The notes beneath the pieces were generated by a model, which was not told where the DNA came from, searched no databases, and saw only the letters and a list, made by a program, of their open reading frames with translations. Source: Planctomycetia bacterium (GTDB lineage: Bacteria; Planctomycetota; Planctomycetia; Gemmatales; Gemmataceae). From it: a stretch of DNA of 49,090 bases. Positions 1-8,218 of the stretch are shown in pieces. The DNA is taken from assembly GCA_005799265.1 (NCBI GenBank), contig SYHD01000299.1, positions 1-49,090 of the forward strand, in the 5' to 3' direction. How positions within the stretch are numbered: the first letter of the stretch is position 1; each line of letters begins with the position of its first letter. The translations under genes were made by a program, and so were the position numbers.

Positions 1-1398
1 GGCCGGCCGAACGTCGGCAAGTCGTCGCTATTCAATTGGCTCGCAGGCAGACGCATCTCGATTGTGGACCCGACGCCGGGCGTCACGCGCGATCGCATCA
101 CCGCGCCCATCGAAGTCGGCGATGGCTACGTCGAGCTCACCGACACCGGCGGCATGGGTATCGAGGACGTCGACGATCTGACGCACGATGTCGAACGGCA
201 AATCAATTTCGCCATCAACCGCGCCGATCTACTCCTCTTCGTGGTTGACGCGCGCTCGGGCCCCGTGCCGCTTGATGAGGAAGTCGCCAACCGGCTGCGC
301 GGCGTCAACAAGCCGGTGCTGCTCGTCGCCAACAAGTGCGATACGCCACGCTTCGAGGAGCAGACCGGCGAATTCTACAAGTTCGGCTACGGCGACGTCC
401 ATTGCGTCAGCGCCAAGGAAAACCGCGGCAAACCCCACCTGCTCGATCTGATCCGCAAGAACCTCCCCGACGACGACGGCCTCACCAAACCCGCGGCCGA
501 AGATTCGATCAAGCTCGCGATTGTCGGCAAACGCAACACCGGCAAGAGCACCTTCATCAACTGCCTCGCGCAAGAAGAACGCACCATCGTCAGCGAGGTC
601 GAGGGCACCACGCGCGACAGCGTGGACGTGCGCTTTCAAAAAGACGGCAAGACGATTCTCGCCATCGACACTGCCGGCGTGCGCAATCGCGGCAGCCTCC
701 GGTCCGACGTCGAGTTCTACAGCCTGGCGCGTGCCGAGCGGTCGATTCGCCGGGCGGACGTGGTCTTACACTTTTTCGATGCCGCCAAGAAGATCAGCAT
801 GGTGGACAAACAACTCGCGGGCTACATCCTCGAATACTACAAGCCGGCGATCTTCGTCGTCAACAAGTGGGATCTACTCAAGGATCAGCTCGTCACCGGC
901 GAATTCGGCGATTACTTGCACAAGGTATTTCCGAGCCTGGAGCACGTGCCGATCGCGTTCATCACCGCCAAGGACGGCAAAAACGTGCAAGGGTTGCTCG
1001 ATCTCGCCCAGAATTTGCACAAGCAGGCGGGCCAGCGCGTCGGCACGGGGGATCTCAATCGCGTGCTGAAGCGGGCACTGCTCGATCAATCGCCGGCCGT
1101 TCGCGCCAATCGATTGCCAAAAGTGTATTACGCGACGCAGGTCTCTTCATTCCCGCCGACGATCGTGTTGTTCACGAACGGGCCACAGCTGTTCGACAAG
1201 ACATATCAGCGCTATCTGCTCAAGACGATGCGCGATCATTTTCGTTTTCCGGATGTGCCGATCAAATTATACTTACGCGCGAAGGCGCCGCAGGCGGACG
1301 GCAACGCGGAAACGCCGGGCGAACCAAAACGCATCGTGCGTGCCCGGGCGAAGAAAAAGAAGGACAAGGAGGTCGGCGAACTGTGGGACGATGTGTAA
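1..1398 (+). CDS. der: Ribosome biogenesis GTPase Der (EngA), 5' truncated
   Basis: This is a tandem-GTPase protein that acts in late 50S ribosome assembly. The frame is open from base 1 and starts inside the first P-loop (GRPNVGKSS), so only the extreme N-terminus is missing. The first G domain shows DTGG and NKCD; the second shows GKRNTGKST, DTAG and NKWD. A C-terminal KH-like domain follows (PPTIVLFTNGPQLFDKTYQR), then a basic tail (RARAKKKKDKE). The GTG at 64 is internal, because the P-loop upstream is in frame. The two-G-domain plus KH layout is diagnostic for Der. Confidence 0.97.
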   Translation, partial: GRPNVGKSSLFNWLAGRRISIVDPTPGVTRDRITAPIEVGDGYVELTDTGGMGIEDVDDLTHDVERQINFAINRADLLLFVVDARSGPVPLDEEVANRLRGVNKPVLLVANKCDTPRFEEQTGEFYKFGYGDVHCVSAKENRGKPHLLDLIRKNLPDDDGLTKPAAEDSIKLAIVGKRNTGKSTFINCLAQEERTIVSEVEGTTRDSVDVRFQKDGKTILAIDTAGVRNRGSLRSDVEFYSLARAERSIRRADVVLHFFDAAKKISMVDKQLAGYILEYYKPAIFVVNKWDLLKDQLVTGEFGDYLHKVFPSLEHVPIAFITAKDGKNVQGLLDLAQNLHKQAGQRVGTGDLNRVLKRALLDQSPAVRANRLPKVYYATQVSSFPPTIVLFTNGPQLFDKTYQRYLLKTMRDHFRFPDVPIKLYLRAKAPQADGNAETPGEPKRIVRARAKKKKDKEVGELWDDV

Positions 1399-1492
1399 CC
1401 GCATCTCGTTTAGCGCTCGCGTGGATGCGCCAAGATCAATGCGATACGACGCGAACGCCAGGCCGCAACGGGCTGGAAGAAAGGCATCGTTC

Positions 1493-2116
1493 ATGACCAA
1501 GTGCAAATCGCTTTACGGCGTCCACGCTGGCGTCTACATGGTCCAGAAATGGGTCGCCGAGTTGAAGGAAAAGACCGGGCGTTCCCTTGACCAGTGGCTG
1601 AAGTACATCAACAAAGAAGGCCCCGAAACCCAGACGGGACGCCGCGACTGGCTCAAGAAGATGCACGGCCTGGGAACCAATAGCGCCTGGTGGCTGGCCG
1701 AACGTGCGGCCGGCACGGGCGGCTGGGAGGACTCTCCGGAAGCCTACCTCAAACAGGCCGAGCAATTCGTCAGAGACATGTTCGCCGGCAAGAAAGCGCC
1801 ACTCAAGCCGATCTTCGACGAACTCCTCGCCCTCGGACTGAGCCTCGGCAAGGACGTGAAGGCGTGCCCGTGCAAGACGATCGTGCCGTTCTATCGCCAG
1901 CACGTCTTCGCCGAGATCAAGCCCGCGACGCTGAAACGCATCGACATGGGCTTCGCGTTGAAGGATACAAAAGCGACGAGCCGCCTGATCGACACCGGCG
2001 GCCTCGCGAAGAAAAACCGCATCACCCATCGAATCCCGATCGCGTCGGTCGATGAGATCGACGCTGAAGTCACGCACTGGTTCAAGATCGCGTACGAGAT
2101 GGACGGCAAGGAGTAG
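1493..2116 (+). CDS. DUF4287/DUF5655-type protein
   Basis: This is a 207-residue soluble protein with no signal peptide. The N-terminal half (VQKWVAELKEKTGRSLDQW ... LGTNSAWWLAE) resembles DUF4287. The C-terminal half (from about YLKQAEQFVRDMF to the end, including CPCKTIVPFYRQHVFAEIKP) resembles DUF5655. The ATG at 1493 is chosen because upstream in-frame codons read into arginine-rich non-coding sequence after der. It stops 2 nt before the next gene, which also begins with a DUF4287-like segment, so the two probably form an operon. The biochemical function is unknown; the domain calls come from recalled family resemblance. Confidence 0.8.
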   Translation: MTKCKSLYGVHAGVYMVQKWVAELKEKTGRSLDQWLKYINKEGPETQTGRRDWLKKMHGLGTNSAWWLAERAAGTGGWEDSPEAYLKQAEQFVRDMFAGKKAPLKPIFDELLALGLSLGKDVKACPCKTIVPFYRQHVFAEIKPATLKRIDMGFALKDTKATSRLIDTGGLAKKNRITHRIPIASVDEIDAEVTHWFKIAYEMDGKE

Positions 2117-2118
2117 TC

Positions 2119-2670
2119 ATGGCCAGGAAAACCGCGGGCATCGGTGCCGACGCTGTCCAAAAAGCGACCGGCAAGAACTGGGATGAATGGTGCGCTTTTC
2201 TGGACAAAGTCGGCGGCAAGAAGAAGACGCACAAGGAAATCGTCGCCATCCTTGGGGAACAGCACGGCGTCGACCCTTGGTGGCAGCAGATGGTCGCCGT
2301 CGGTTACGAGCAGGCGCGCGGCCTGCGCGTCAAACATGAGACCACGGCCGGATTCTCCGTCAGCCGCTCGAAGACGCTCGACGTGCCGATCGCGAACGCA
2401 TTTGCTGCGTGGCAGGACAAATGCATACGCGCAAAATGGCTTGCCGACCCGGACATCACGGTTCGCAAGGCCACTGAGAATCGCTCGCTGCGCATCACCT
2501 GGATCGACGGCCATTCGAGCGTTGAGGTGATGTTCTACCCGAAGGACAAGGACAGGTGCCAGATCACAGTGCAGCACGCAAAACTCAAGAACGCGAAACA
2601 GGCGGCGAAAATGAAGGCATACTGGGGCGAACACCTGGACAAATTGCAAGCACTGTTGGATAGACAATAA
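2119..2670 (+). CDS. DUF4287-like N-terminus fused to an SRPBCC/AHSA1-like domain
   Basis: This 183-residue protein starts 2 nt after the upstream DUF4287/DUF5655 gene. Residues ~8-75 (VQKATGKNWDEWCAFLDKVG ... HGVDPWWQQMVAVGYEQARG) match the DUF4287 pattern. Residues ~80-180 look like an SRPBCC (AHSA1) ligand-binding fold: a first strand (SVSRSKTLDVPIANAFAAW), then SLRITWIDGHSSVEVMFYPK and a long final helix. The two genes may act on a common ligand or partner; this is inference. No enzymatic residues are evident. Confidence 0.75.
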   Translation: MARKTAGIGADAVQKATGKNWDEWCAFLDKVGGKKKTHKEIVAILGEQHGVDPWWQQMVAVGYEQARGLRVKHETTAGFSVSRSKTLDVPIANAFAAWQDKCIRAKWLADPDITVRKATENRSLRITWIDGHSSVEVMFYPKDKDRCQITVQHAKLKNAKQAAKMKAYWGEHLDKLQALLDRQ

Positions 2671-2714
2671 CCATCCGACCAGGCGAGCTTGGCTGACCGC
2701 CGGGCAATCCATCG

Positions 2715-3734
2715 TTAGATCCACTTCCGCCATTTGAAATAAGCCAGCGCTATGCCGCCGGCGACGAACATCTCCACCATCGCCAGCTCCTTCGCCGGCG
2801 CCCACTCAAAGTTCATGCCGTAGACGCCGGAGACGACCGTCATTGGTAGCGCCACCGCCGAGATTATCGCCAGCACTTTCATGACCTCGTTCATCTTGTT
2901 GGAGGCCGCCGACAGATGAAGCTGCATCAAATCGCCGATCATGTCGCGGGCGCCTTCGATCAGTTCGGTGAAGCGGACGGCATGATCGTAAACGAAGCGA
3001 TAGTAGGCGATTTCAGGTGAGTCGATCTGGCTGAAATCCCCGCGCGACAGGCGGGCCAGCACCTCGCGTTCGTAGGTCATCGTCTTGCGCAGGAGAATGA
3101 CCAGCCGTTTCAGGAACACGAGTTGCTGCATCAACGTCGGCGTCGGTGTCGAAAGGACTTGATCCTCGATCGCTTCCAGTTTCGGGTACAGCGTATCCAG
3201 CACCGGGGCGTAGCTGTCGATCATCGCGTCGAGAATGAGGTGGAACAGATAATCCGGCCCGCGTCCCGCCTGCTCCTCGTGGCTGAGCACAAAGGAGCGC
3301 AAGCGCTCAACGGCATCGAGCCGATCCAGATGATGCGTGATCAGCACATGGTCAGTCAGCACGGCGCAGAGCTGAGTGATGACCGCTCCACTGGTGCCCT
3401 CGTTCAAGAAACGTGAAGACTCGCGCAGGTCCGTAAGAAAAGCGTCTGAGAGAGGATTGGCGACGACGAAGAGATAGTCGGCAAACGCCTCGGCCTTCGG
3501 AAAAGTCGGCAGGGCGCCGGCCTCACGGTGCGTCATCATCTCTTTGCGCGTGAGCCGATGTACCGAGAAGAACTCTTCCAGAACGAGCGCCTCCTCCTCA
3601 GGGGTCGGCTGATCGAGATCGATCCAGTACACGTCGGACGATTGCCGTAGCGCGTCGGCGTGCGTGCGCAACATCTCGGGATTGAGCAGCATGCCAACGC
3701 CCTGGCCCTTGTTCCAGCAGTACAGCGTAATCAT
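2715..3734 (-). CDS. corA: CorA-family Mg2+/divalent cation transporter
   Basis: This 339-residue protein has the CorA layout. A long cytoplasmic alpha/beta domain (WIDLDQPTPEEEALVLEEFF, FADYLFVVANPL) and helical stalk lead to two C-terminal membrane helices with the signature YGMNF between them, ending KWRKWI. A second CorA lies at 26868-27875 and begins with the same MIT(I/L) start. That is why the ATG at 3734 is preferred over an in-frame ATG at 3773. The start codon overlaps, on the opposite strand, an ATG of the divergent FHA/kinase frame. The ion transported cannot be told from sequence. Confidence 0.9.
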   Translation of the reverse strand: MITLYCWNKGQGVGMLLNPEMLRTHADALRQSSDVYWIDLDQPTPEEEALVLEEFFSVHRLTRKEMMTHREAGALPTFPKAEAFADYLFVVANPLSDAFLTDLRESSRFLNEGTSGAVITQLCAVLTDHVLITHHLDRLDAVERLRSFVLSHEEQAGRGPDYLFHLILDAMIDSYAPVLDTLYPKLEAIEDQVLSTPTPTLMQQLVFLKRLVILLRKTMTYEREVLARLSRGDFSQIDSPEIAYYRFVYDHAVRFTELIEGARDMIGDLMQLHLSAASNKMNEVMKVLAIISAVALPMTVVSGVYGMNFEWAPAKELAMVEMFVAGGIALAYFKWRKWI

Positions 3735-3837
3735 GACGTTTTTGTATGGAGAAAAGACACTTGACATCGACAATCCGGCAAAGCAAACTGAACACAGGCA
3801 TTCCGAGGTTTATTTGGCATTCGAGGTGAAGAATAAA

Positions 3838-5088
3838 GTGGACGGCCAACTGCAAATCGTCGAAGGACCGGACAAAGGGCGGGCGATCCCGTTCGTGGAC
3901 GGACAAGTCATTCGCATCGGCCGCGGCGCCAACGTCGAAGTACAGCTCGCGGACCCGTTCGCCTCGCGCATGCACTGCCAGATCGAATTCAAGGGAGGAT
4001 CGATAACGCTCACCGACATGGGCAGCTCCAGTGGCACCGTCGTCAATGGCGCCAAAATCGACGGCAAGATATTCGTGATGTCCGGCGATGTCATCCGAGT
4101 CGGCTCGACGAAACTGCAAGTGCAATTCAACACCTTGAATGACGGGCGCACCGTCATGTTTCCCGATACGCAACTCCTCGCAGCCTCAACGTCGGCGGCG
4201 GCGCCGAGGGTGCTGCCGGAAGACGCGTCGCTCCTGGAAGGGGCGACGCTCGGCGCCTATCAACTGGGCAAAACGCTCGGCACGGGCGCAACGGGAATCA
4301 TCTATCTAGCCACGAAAAAAGGGGACGCGCAGCCGGTGGCGCTGAAGGTTTTTCACGTCGAGTTCAGCCGTAACCCCGAAGCCAAGCAGCGATTTCTGCG
4401 TGCGGCCAGCACCATGCTCGACGTGCGTCATCCGCATCTCGTCAGCGTGCTCGACGTTGGCGAAACCGGCGTCTTCTGCTGGATGGCGATGGAGTTGGTC
4501 GAAGGCGAATCGCTCGCCAAGGTGATCCAACGCATCGGCATCGCCGGCATTCTCGACTGGCGTTACGGCTTGCGCGTCGCGGTTCACGTCGCGCGCGGGC
4601 TGGAGTACGCCCAACAGCACTCGATCGTGCATCGAAATATCAAACCGTCGAATATCCTGATGCGCACGAAAGACAATTTCGCCAAGCTCGGCGATTTGAT
4701 GCTCGCCAAAGCGATCCAAGGCCAGCGCGCTCTGGAGATTACCAATCCGGGCACGATGATAGGGGATATTGTGTATTCATCGCCGGAACGGGCGCTGGGA
4801 ACAAAAACGGTGGACGGCCGATCGGACCTGTATGAACTGGGCGCGACGGTCTACGCATTATTGACAGGCCAGCCGCCGTTTCAGGGGAGGTCCTACAAGC
4901 AGGTCGCCCAAGCCCTTGAATCACAGGAGCCGGCCCCGCCCAAGAAAATCCAGCTCTCGATCCCGGACGCATTCAACGCCCTCGTTCTGCGTTTGCTTGC
5001 CAAGGACCCCGCGAATCGCTTCCAGACACCGACGGAATTGCTCGCGGCGCTTGAGCCGATCGCACGCTCAGAAAAAGTCACGACGTGA
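3838..5088 (+). CDS. FHA domain plus Ser/Thr kinase-like domain (probable pseudokinase)
   Basis: An N-terminal FHA domain (IGRGANVEVQLADP, SRMHCQIEF, DMGSSSGTVVNG) binds phosphothreonine in its family. It is followed by a kinase fold with a glycine loop (LGTGATGIIYLA), the beta-3 lysine (VALKVF, ~K170), YSSPERA and a DGRSDLYELG segment. The catalytic loop reads HRNIKPSNI, so the catalytic Asp is Asn (~N267), and the DFG position reads GDLM (~D286). Such a protein may bind ATP without efficient phosphotransfer. The GTG at 3838 is preferred because GAGGTGAA sits 7 nt upstream and this leaves ~100 bp between divergent starts. In-frame alternatives are TTG 3814 and ATG 3733. Confidence 0.85.
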   Translation: MDGQLQIVEGPDKGRAIPFVDGQVIRIGRGANVEVQLADPFASRMHCQIEFKGGSITLTDMGSSSGTVVNGAKIDGKIFVMSGDVIRVGSTKLQVQFNTLNDGRTVMFPDTQLLAASTSAAAPRVLPEDASLLEGATLGAYQLGKTLGTGATGIIYLATKKGDAQPVALKVFHVEFSRNPEAKQRFLRAASTMLDVRHPHLVSVLDVGETGVFCWMAMELVEGESLAKVIQRIGIAGILDWRYGLRVAVHVARGLEYAQQHSIVHRNIKPSNILMRTKDNFAKLGDLMLAKAIQGQRALEITNPGTMIGDIVYSSPERALGTKTVDGRSDLYELGATVYALLTGQPPFQGRSYKQVAQALESQEPAPPKKIQLSIPDAFNALVLRLLAKDPANRFQTPTELLAALEPIARSEKVTT

Positions 5089-5199
5089 GCTGAAGCGGTC
5101 AGGGCCGAATCACCGCGCCCGACCTGAAAGGTGAAATCAATATCTGTCGACGGGCATGATGCGCGATACCGACGCGGACAGCACATGAAAGGCAGTCGG

Positions 5200-6288
5200 T
5201 CATAAGCATCGATCGGCGTCGGTCTGGATCACGCTGCCATCCCTCGCTTCAATCCGTGTGATCGCCCAGTGCGCCGCCTCGCGAATGAGCGGCTCGGCAT
5301 CCGTGACCGCCTCGCGCAGTACGGGCAGCGCACGCGCATCGCCGCGATTTCCCAAGACGATGGCAGCATTGCGCAGCAGACCAACACGCTTTGCACGCCA
5401 AATCGGCGTGTGCCGAAAACGCGCGCGAAATTGCTCGTCGGAAAGCCTCAAGATCTCCAGCAGGTCAACCTGTGTGCCTGTCACCGTAGCCTGTAACAAC
5501 GGTTCGCTCCCCGCCAGCGACTTGCGATTCCACGGACAAACGTCCTGGCACACGTCACAGCCGAATATCCAATTTTCCATCTTCGACCGAAGATCCTCAG
5601 GGATCGAGCTGCGCAGTTCGATCGTCAGGTAACTGATGCAGCGTCGCGCGTCCAGTTGAAACGCCGCGACGAACGCATCCGTCGGGCAGGCGTCAAGGCA
5701 GCGCGTGCACGTGCCGCAGTGCGAAGTCTCGAAGGGGTCGTCCGTCTTCAAGGCGAGATCGAGAACCAGGGCGCCTAGGAAGAAAAAACTGCCGAGCTTT
5801 TTGTCGATCAGCATCGTGTTCTTGCCGAACCAGCCAAGCCCGGCACGCCGTGCAAAGTCGCGTTCTAGCAGCGGGGCGGTATCGATGACCGCGCGGCCGC
5901 GCGAGTCGGGTGCTTCCTCCTGAATCCACGCGAGTAGCGCTTTCAACTTGTCGCGTATCACGTCGTGATAGTCGAGACCGCCGGCGTAACAGGACACGTG
6001 ACCGGTGAGTTCTGAGTACTGTGTACCGAGTTCCGAGTTCCGAGTATCGGTCGTCGGCTTGTAATTGATGCCGACCATCACGACGCTCTTGACATCCGGC
6101 AATATTGATTCGGGATGGCGATGAGCGTCGGCGTGGCGCGACAGGTAGTCCATCTCCCCTGCGCAACCTTTTTGCAGCCACTCTTGAAGATGTGTGAAGC
6201 CGTCCGCGTCGGTCGCAGGCGCGATGCCGACAAGCTCGAAGCCGAGTGTGTGGGCGCGTTCCTTGATGCGATCAGTCAGCGCGTTCAT
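5200..6288 (-). CDS. queG: Epoxyqueuosine reductase QueG
   Basis: This cobalamin and Fe-S enzyme reduces epoxyqueuosine to queuosine in tRNA. The 362-residue protein has the family segments ILPDVKSVVMVGINYKP, GLGWFGKNTMLIDKKLGSFF and two 4Fe-4S motifs (CGTCTRCLDACP; CDVCQDVCPWNR), then a HEAT-like C-terminus (NAAIVLGNRGDARALPVL). The ATG at 6288 is chosen because it overlaps the upstream stop as ATGA (6285-6288), which implies translational coupling. Residues ~81-94 (RNSELGTQYSEL region) are an extra in-frame segment encoded by six degenerate heptamers and are absent from the usual QueG pattern. Confidence 0.95.
   Translation of the reverse strand: MNALTDRIKERAHTLGFELVGIAPATDADGFTHLQEWLQKGCAGEMDYLSRHADAHRHPESILPDVKSVVMVGINYKPTTDTRNSELGTQYSELTGHVSCYAGGLDYHDVIRDKLKALLAWIQEEAPDSRGRAVIDTAPLLERDFARRAGLGWFGKNTMLIDKKLGSFFFLGALVLDLALKTDDPFETSHCGTCTRCLDACPTDAFVAAFQLDARRCISYLTIELRSSIPEDLRSKMENWIFGCDVCQDVCPWNRKSLAGSEPLLQATVTGTQVDLLEILRLSDEQFRARFRHTPIWRAKRVGLLRNAAIVLGNRGDARALPVLREAVTDAEPLIREAAHWAITRIEARDGSVIQTDADRCL
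6007..6048. repeat. Degenerate heptanucleotide tandem repeat inside queG
   Basis: Six consecutive 7-nt units on the plus strand read GAGTTCT, GAGTACT, GTGTACC, GAGTTCC, GAGTTCC and GAGTATC. The array is 42 nt, exactly 14 codons, so it keeps queG in frame although the unit itself is not a multiple of three. Confidence 0.9.
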
Positions 6289-6938
6289 GATGACGATGAT
6301 TCCGCGACAACATCCGCTGTCGCCGCGCCGAGCGCGTGGAGTAGTTGCCGATACCACGTTTCCGCCTGTGAGGCCCGGCCCGGCAGTGCGGCCGTGCCCC
6401 AGATCACTGTGAGCGTTTGCGTCGTCTGCGCGTCGGTCTTCGTGCGCTGGGCATCCTTGACGGCGTTCGCGCACGGTCCTTCCGCGTCATACAGACACAC
6501 GAGGCCGCCGAGGTCGATGGCCTGCCCCGACGCGTTGAATACGTACGAAGAGCCCGGCGGCGTGATCGCGATTTTGAACGGGCGTGTCGCTTTCGCCAGA
6601 TCGACGACGCTGATCGGCAAGCCGCTGTGCAGTGACACGATGTTGCACACATCGACGCAGGCGTTGATCGACGACAAAACGCCGTCGCCGACCGCGCGAA
6701 TCAGGTACTCCGACGCCGGCTTGCTGCGTCCCGACGGTTTGAATCCGCCATGTCGCAACAGGACGCGCACTGCCTCGCGCACGGCATCGTCGCTCCTGAA
6801 CGGGGCTTCCGATTGCAACGACAGCAGTGCGAAGATCTCCGGCGGCGTCGGCGTCTCGCCGAGCGGGCGCGCGAAGGTCGTTGTGAAGACGTGCGCATCG
6901 AGCAGCGGGTGATGGTCGATGTGCATCGGATAGTCCAT
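6285..6938 (-). CDS. B3/B4 tRNA-binding-domain protein (COG3382-like)
   Basis: This 217-residue stand-alone protein resembles the B3/B4 editing-domain fold of the phenylalanyl-tRNA synthetase beta subunit. Recognisable pieces are LLRHGGFKPSGRSKPASEYL, SSINACVDVCNIVSLHSGLP, DLGGLVCLYDAEGPCANAVK and a TLTVIWGTAALPGR strand near the C-terminus. The stop overlaps the queG start (ATGA), linking it to tRNA modification. The ATG at 6938 is preferred over the TTG at 6998, because the stretch between them is a near-perfect hairpin that looks intergenic. Editing or aminoacyl-tRNA binding is a family-based inference. Confidence 0.8.
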   Translation of the reverse strand: MDYPMHIDHHPLLDAHVFTTTFARPLGETPTPPEIFALLSLQSEAPFRSDDAVREAVRVLLRHGGFKPSGRSKPASEYLIRAVGDGVLSSINACVDVCNIVSLHSGLPISVVDLAKATRPFKIAITPPGSSYVFNASGQAIDLGGLVCLYDAEGPCANAVKDAQRTKTDAQTTQTLTVIWGTAALPGRASQAETWYRQLLHALGAATADVVAESSSS

Positions 6939-6940
6939 CA

Positions 6941-6985
6941 CGACGCGGAGCGTCGTGCCACATTGTGGTGCGACGCTCCGCGTCG
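6941..6985. repeat. Long inverted repeat (possible terminator or REP-like element)
   Basis: The left arm 6941-6962 and right arm 6964-6985 are 22 nt each and pair with two mismatches (TG against CA) across a 1-nt centre. The outer 15 bp are perfect (CGACGCGGAGCGTCG and its complement). The element lies between the SGNH hydrolase stop and the next ATG on the minus strand. It could terminate or attenuate transcription; there is no clear U-tract. Confidence 0.75.
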
Positions 6986-6994
6986 CAGAATAGC

Positions 6995-8107
6995 TCAACG
7001 CTTCAATATCGGCCGCAGCGCCTTCTCGAACGCGTCGGCCTGGCGCAGAAAGCCGAGATCGGTCGGATGTGACGCATCAACCGTTCCTTCATTGTCATCG
7101 CCGAGCAGGTCGGCGCCGGGCAAATAATAAACGCCCTTGACACCGTCCTTCATGAGTTGATTGTATGCCGCCTTCAAGGCCGCCTGGCTTGCCTGGTTGC
7201 GCTGCTTGGGCCCCGGCAATAGATGCGCGTTGTCATAGTTGCGGTCCTCGACCAGCAAAATCGGCGTGCCCGGTTTTTTGCTCTTGAGCAAGCGCACGAG
7301 CGGCTCCGTGTTCGCGGCGACGTCCTTCGCCGTCATGTTCGGCAAACAGTCGATCACATACACCGATGCATCGATCTCGGCCATCAGCGTGACGACCTCC
7401 GGCTCCATGCGGCCGTTGCCGGAGAAGCCGAGGTTGACGACCGGATAGCCGAGGCGGCGACCGAGAATCGCGGTATGCACCATGCCGGTGCGCGAGGCAC
7501 AGCCGCCCTGCGTGATCGACGTGCCATAGAAGACGATCGGCTTGTGATCTTTCGAATAGGCCGGCCCCTTGGCGAGAAACGCGTTCTTGGCGATGCCGAT
7601 CTCGACGGAGCTGACGCCGTTGTAGAGCGGCAGATAGACCATATACTCGCGCGTTCCGGCGGGGATGCCCGCGGCGAGTGTCGCGGTGTTCGTCTGCTCC
7701 TTGGGCTGTCCGACGCCGAGCCAGCGCCAGCCCTTGTCGGTCTTGACGTAGAGGTCCAGTCCGCTGACGCCCGTCGCGGCCATGTGCGGCATCGCGAGTT
7801 TGGGCGACGTGAGCGTCCAGCGCGCCTGGATCGAAGACGCGTCGGTGACGAAGCGCACACACAATCCCGCGGAATGCCGGCTCAGGCTCCACACCGGATC
7901 GCGTACGACTCCCTCGGCCTTCGCGGGCAGACGATCGTAGTACGCCTTGGTGTCCGTCCAGGCCTTGCCTTCGAGGTTGAGATGCTTGACGTCGTACCAG
8001 AGCACGTCCTTTTCGACCGTCGCGAGTTTTGTGTCGAGCTTCTCCTGGGCGCGCACGCATGGCGACAGGAGAATCAGCGTGGCGAGTGTTGCAACGAGGC
8101 GTTTCAT
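6995..8107 (-). CDS. Secreted SGNH/GDSL hydrolase (GxDLY N-domain plus GDSL_3)
   Basis: This 370-residue protein has a Sec signal peptide (MKRLVATLATLILLSPCVRA). Residues ~25-170 form a jelly-roll-like N-domain with the GLDLYVKTDKGWRWLG motif of the SGNH_hydro_N/GxDLY family. The catalytic domain carries block I (FYGTSITQGGCASRTG, nucleophile Ser), the block III Asn (LGFSGNGRMEPEV), YVIDCLPNM, and a C-terminal Asp-x-x-His (VDASHPTDLG). The family includes esterases acting on acylated sugars or lipids; the substrate here is unknown. The ATG at 8107 starts the signal peptide; upstream codons lie in a repeat. Confidence 0.9.
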   Translation of the reverse strand: MKRLVATLATLILLSPCVRAQEKLDTKLATVEKDVLWYDVKHLNLEGKAWTDTKAYYDRLPAKAEGVVRDPVWSLSRHSAGLCVRFVTDASSIQARWTLTSPKLAMPHMAATGVSGLDLYVKTDKGWRWLGVGQPKEQTNTATLAAGIPAGTREYMVYLPLYNGVSSVEIGIAKNAFLAKGPAYSKDHKPIVFYGTSITQGGCASRTGMVHTAILGRRLGYPVVNLGFSGNGRMEPEVVTLMAEIDASVYVIDCLPNMTAKDVAANTEPLVRLLKSKKPGTPILLVEDRNYDNAHLLPGPKQRNQASQAALKAAYNQLMKDGVKGVYYLPGADLLGDDNEGTVDASHPTDLGFLRQADAFEKALRPILKR

Positions 8108-8128
8108 GATGGCTCCGATTCTGGTTGG

Positions 8129-8205
8129 CCGCTTGCGGCTTAGCGCTCGCGGTCTGGCCTCTTTTTCTTTCCGCATCTTCCCTGCGAGCGCTAAACGGCA
8201 AGTGG
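8129..8205. repeat. Inverted repeat of the TTAGCGCTCGC / GCGAGCGCTAA type
   Basis: Arms 8129-8150 and 8184-8205 (22 nt each, three mismatches) share the perfect core TTAGCGCTCGC and enclose a pyrimidine-rich 33-nt loop. The element sits between the DUF1501 stop and the hydrolase start. The same core (GTTTAGCGCTCGCG) occurs after der near 1409, so it belongs to a dispersed family. Confidence 0.7.
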
Positions 8206-8218
8206 CGATATCGAAGTG

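Noticed and set aside
6007-6048. CRISPR-like or promoter repeat
   Set aside because: The units are 7 nt with no spacers and lie within a conserved coding frame.
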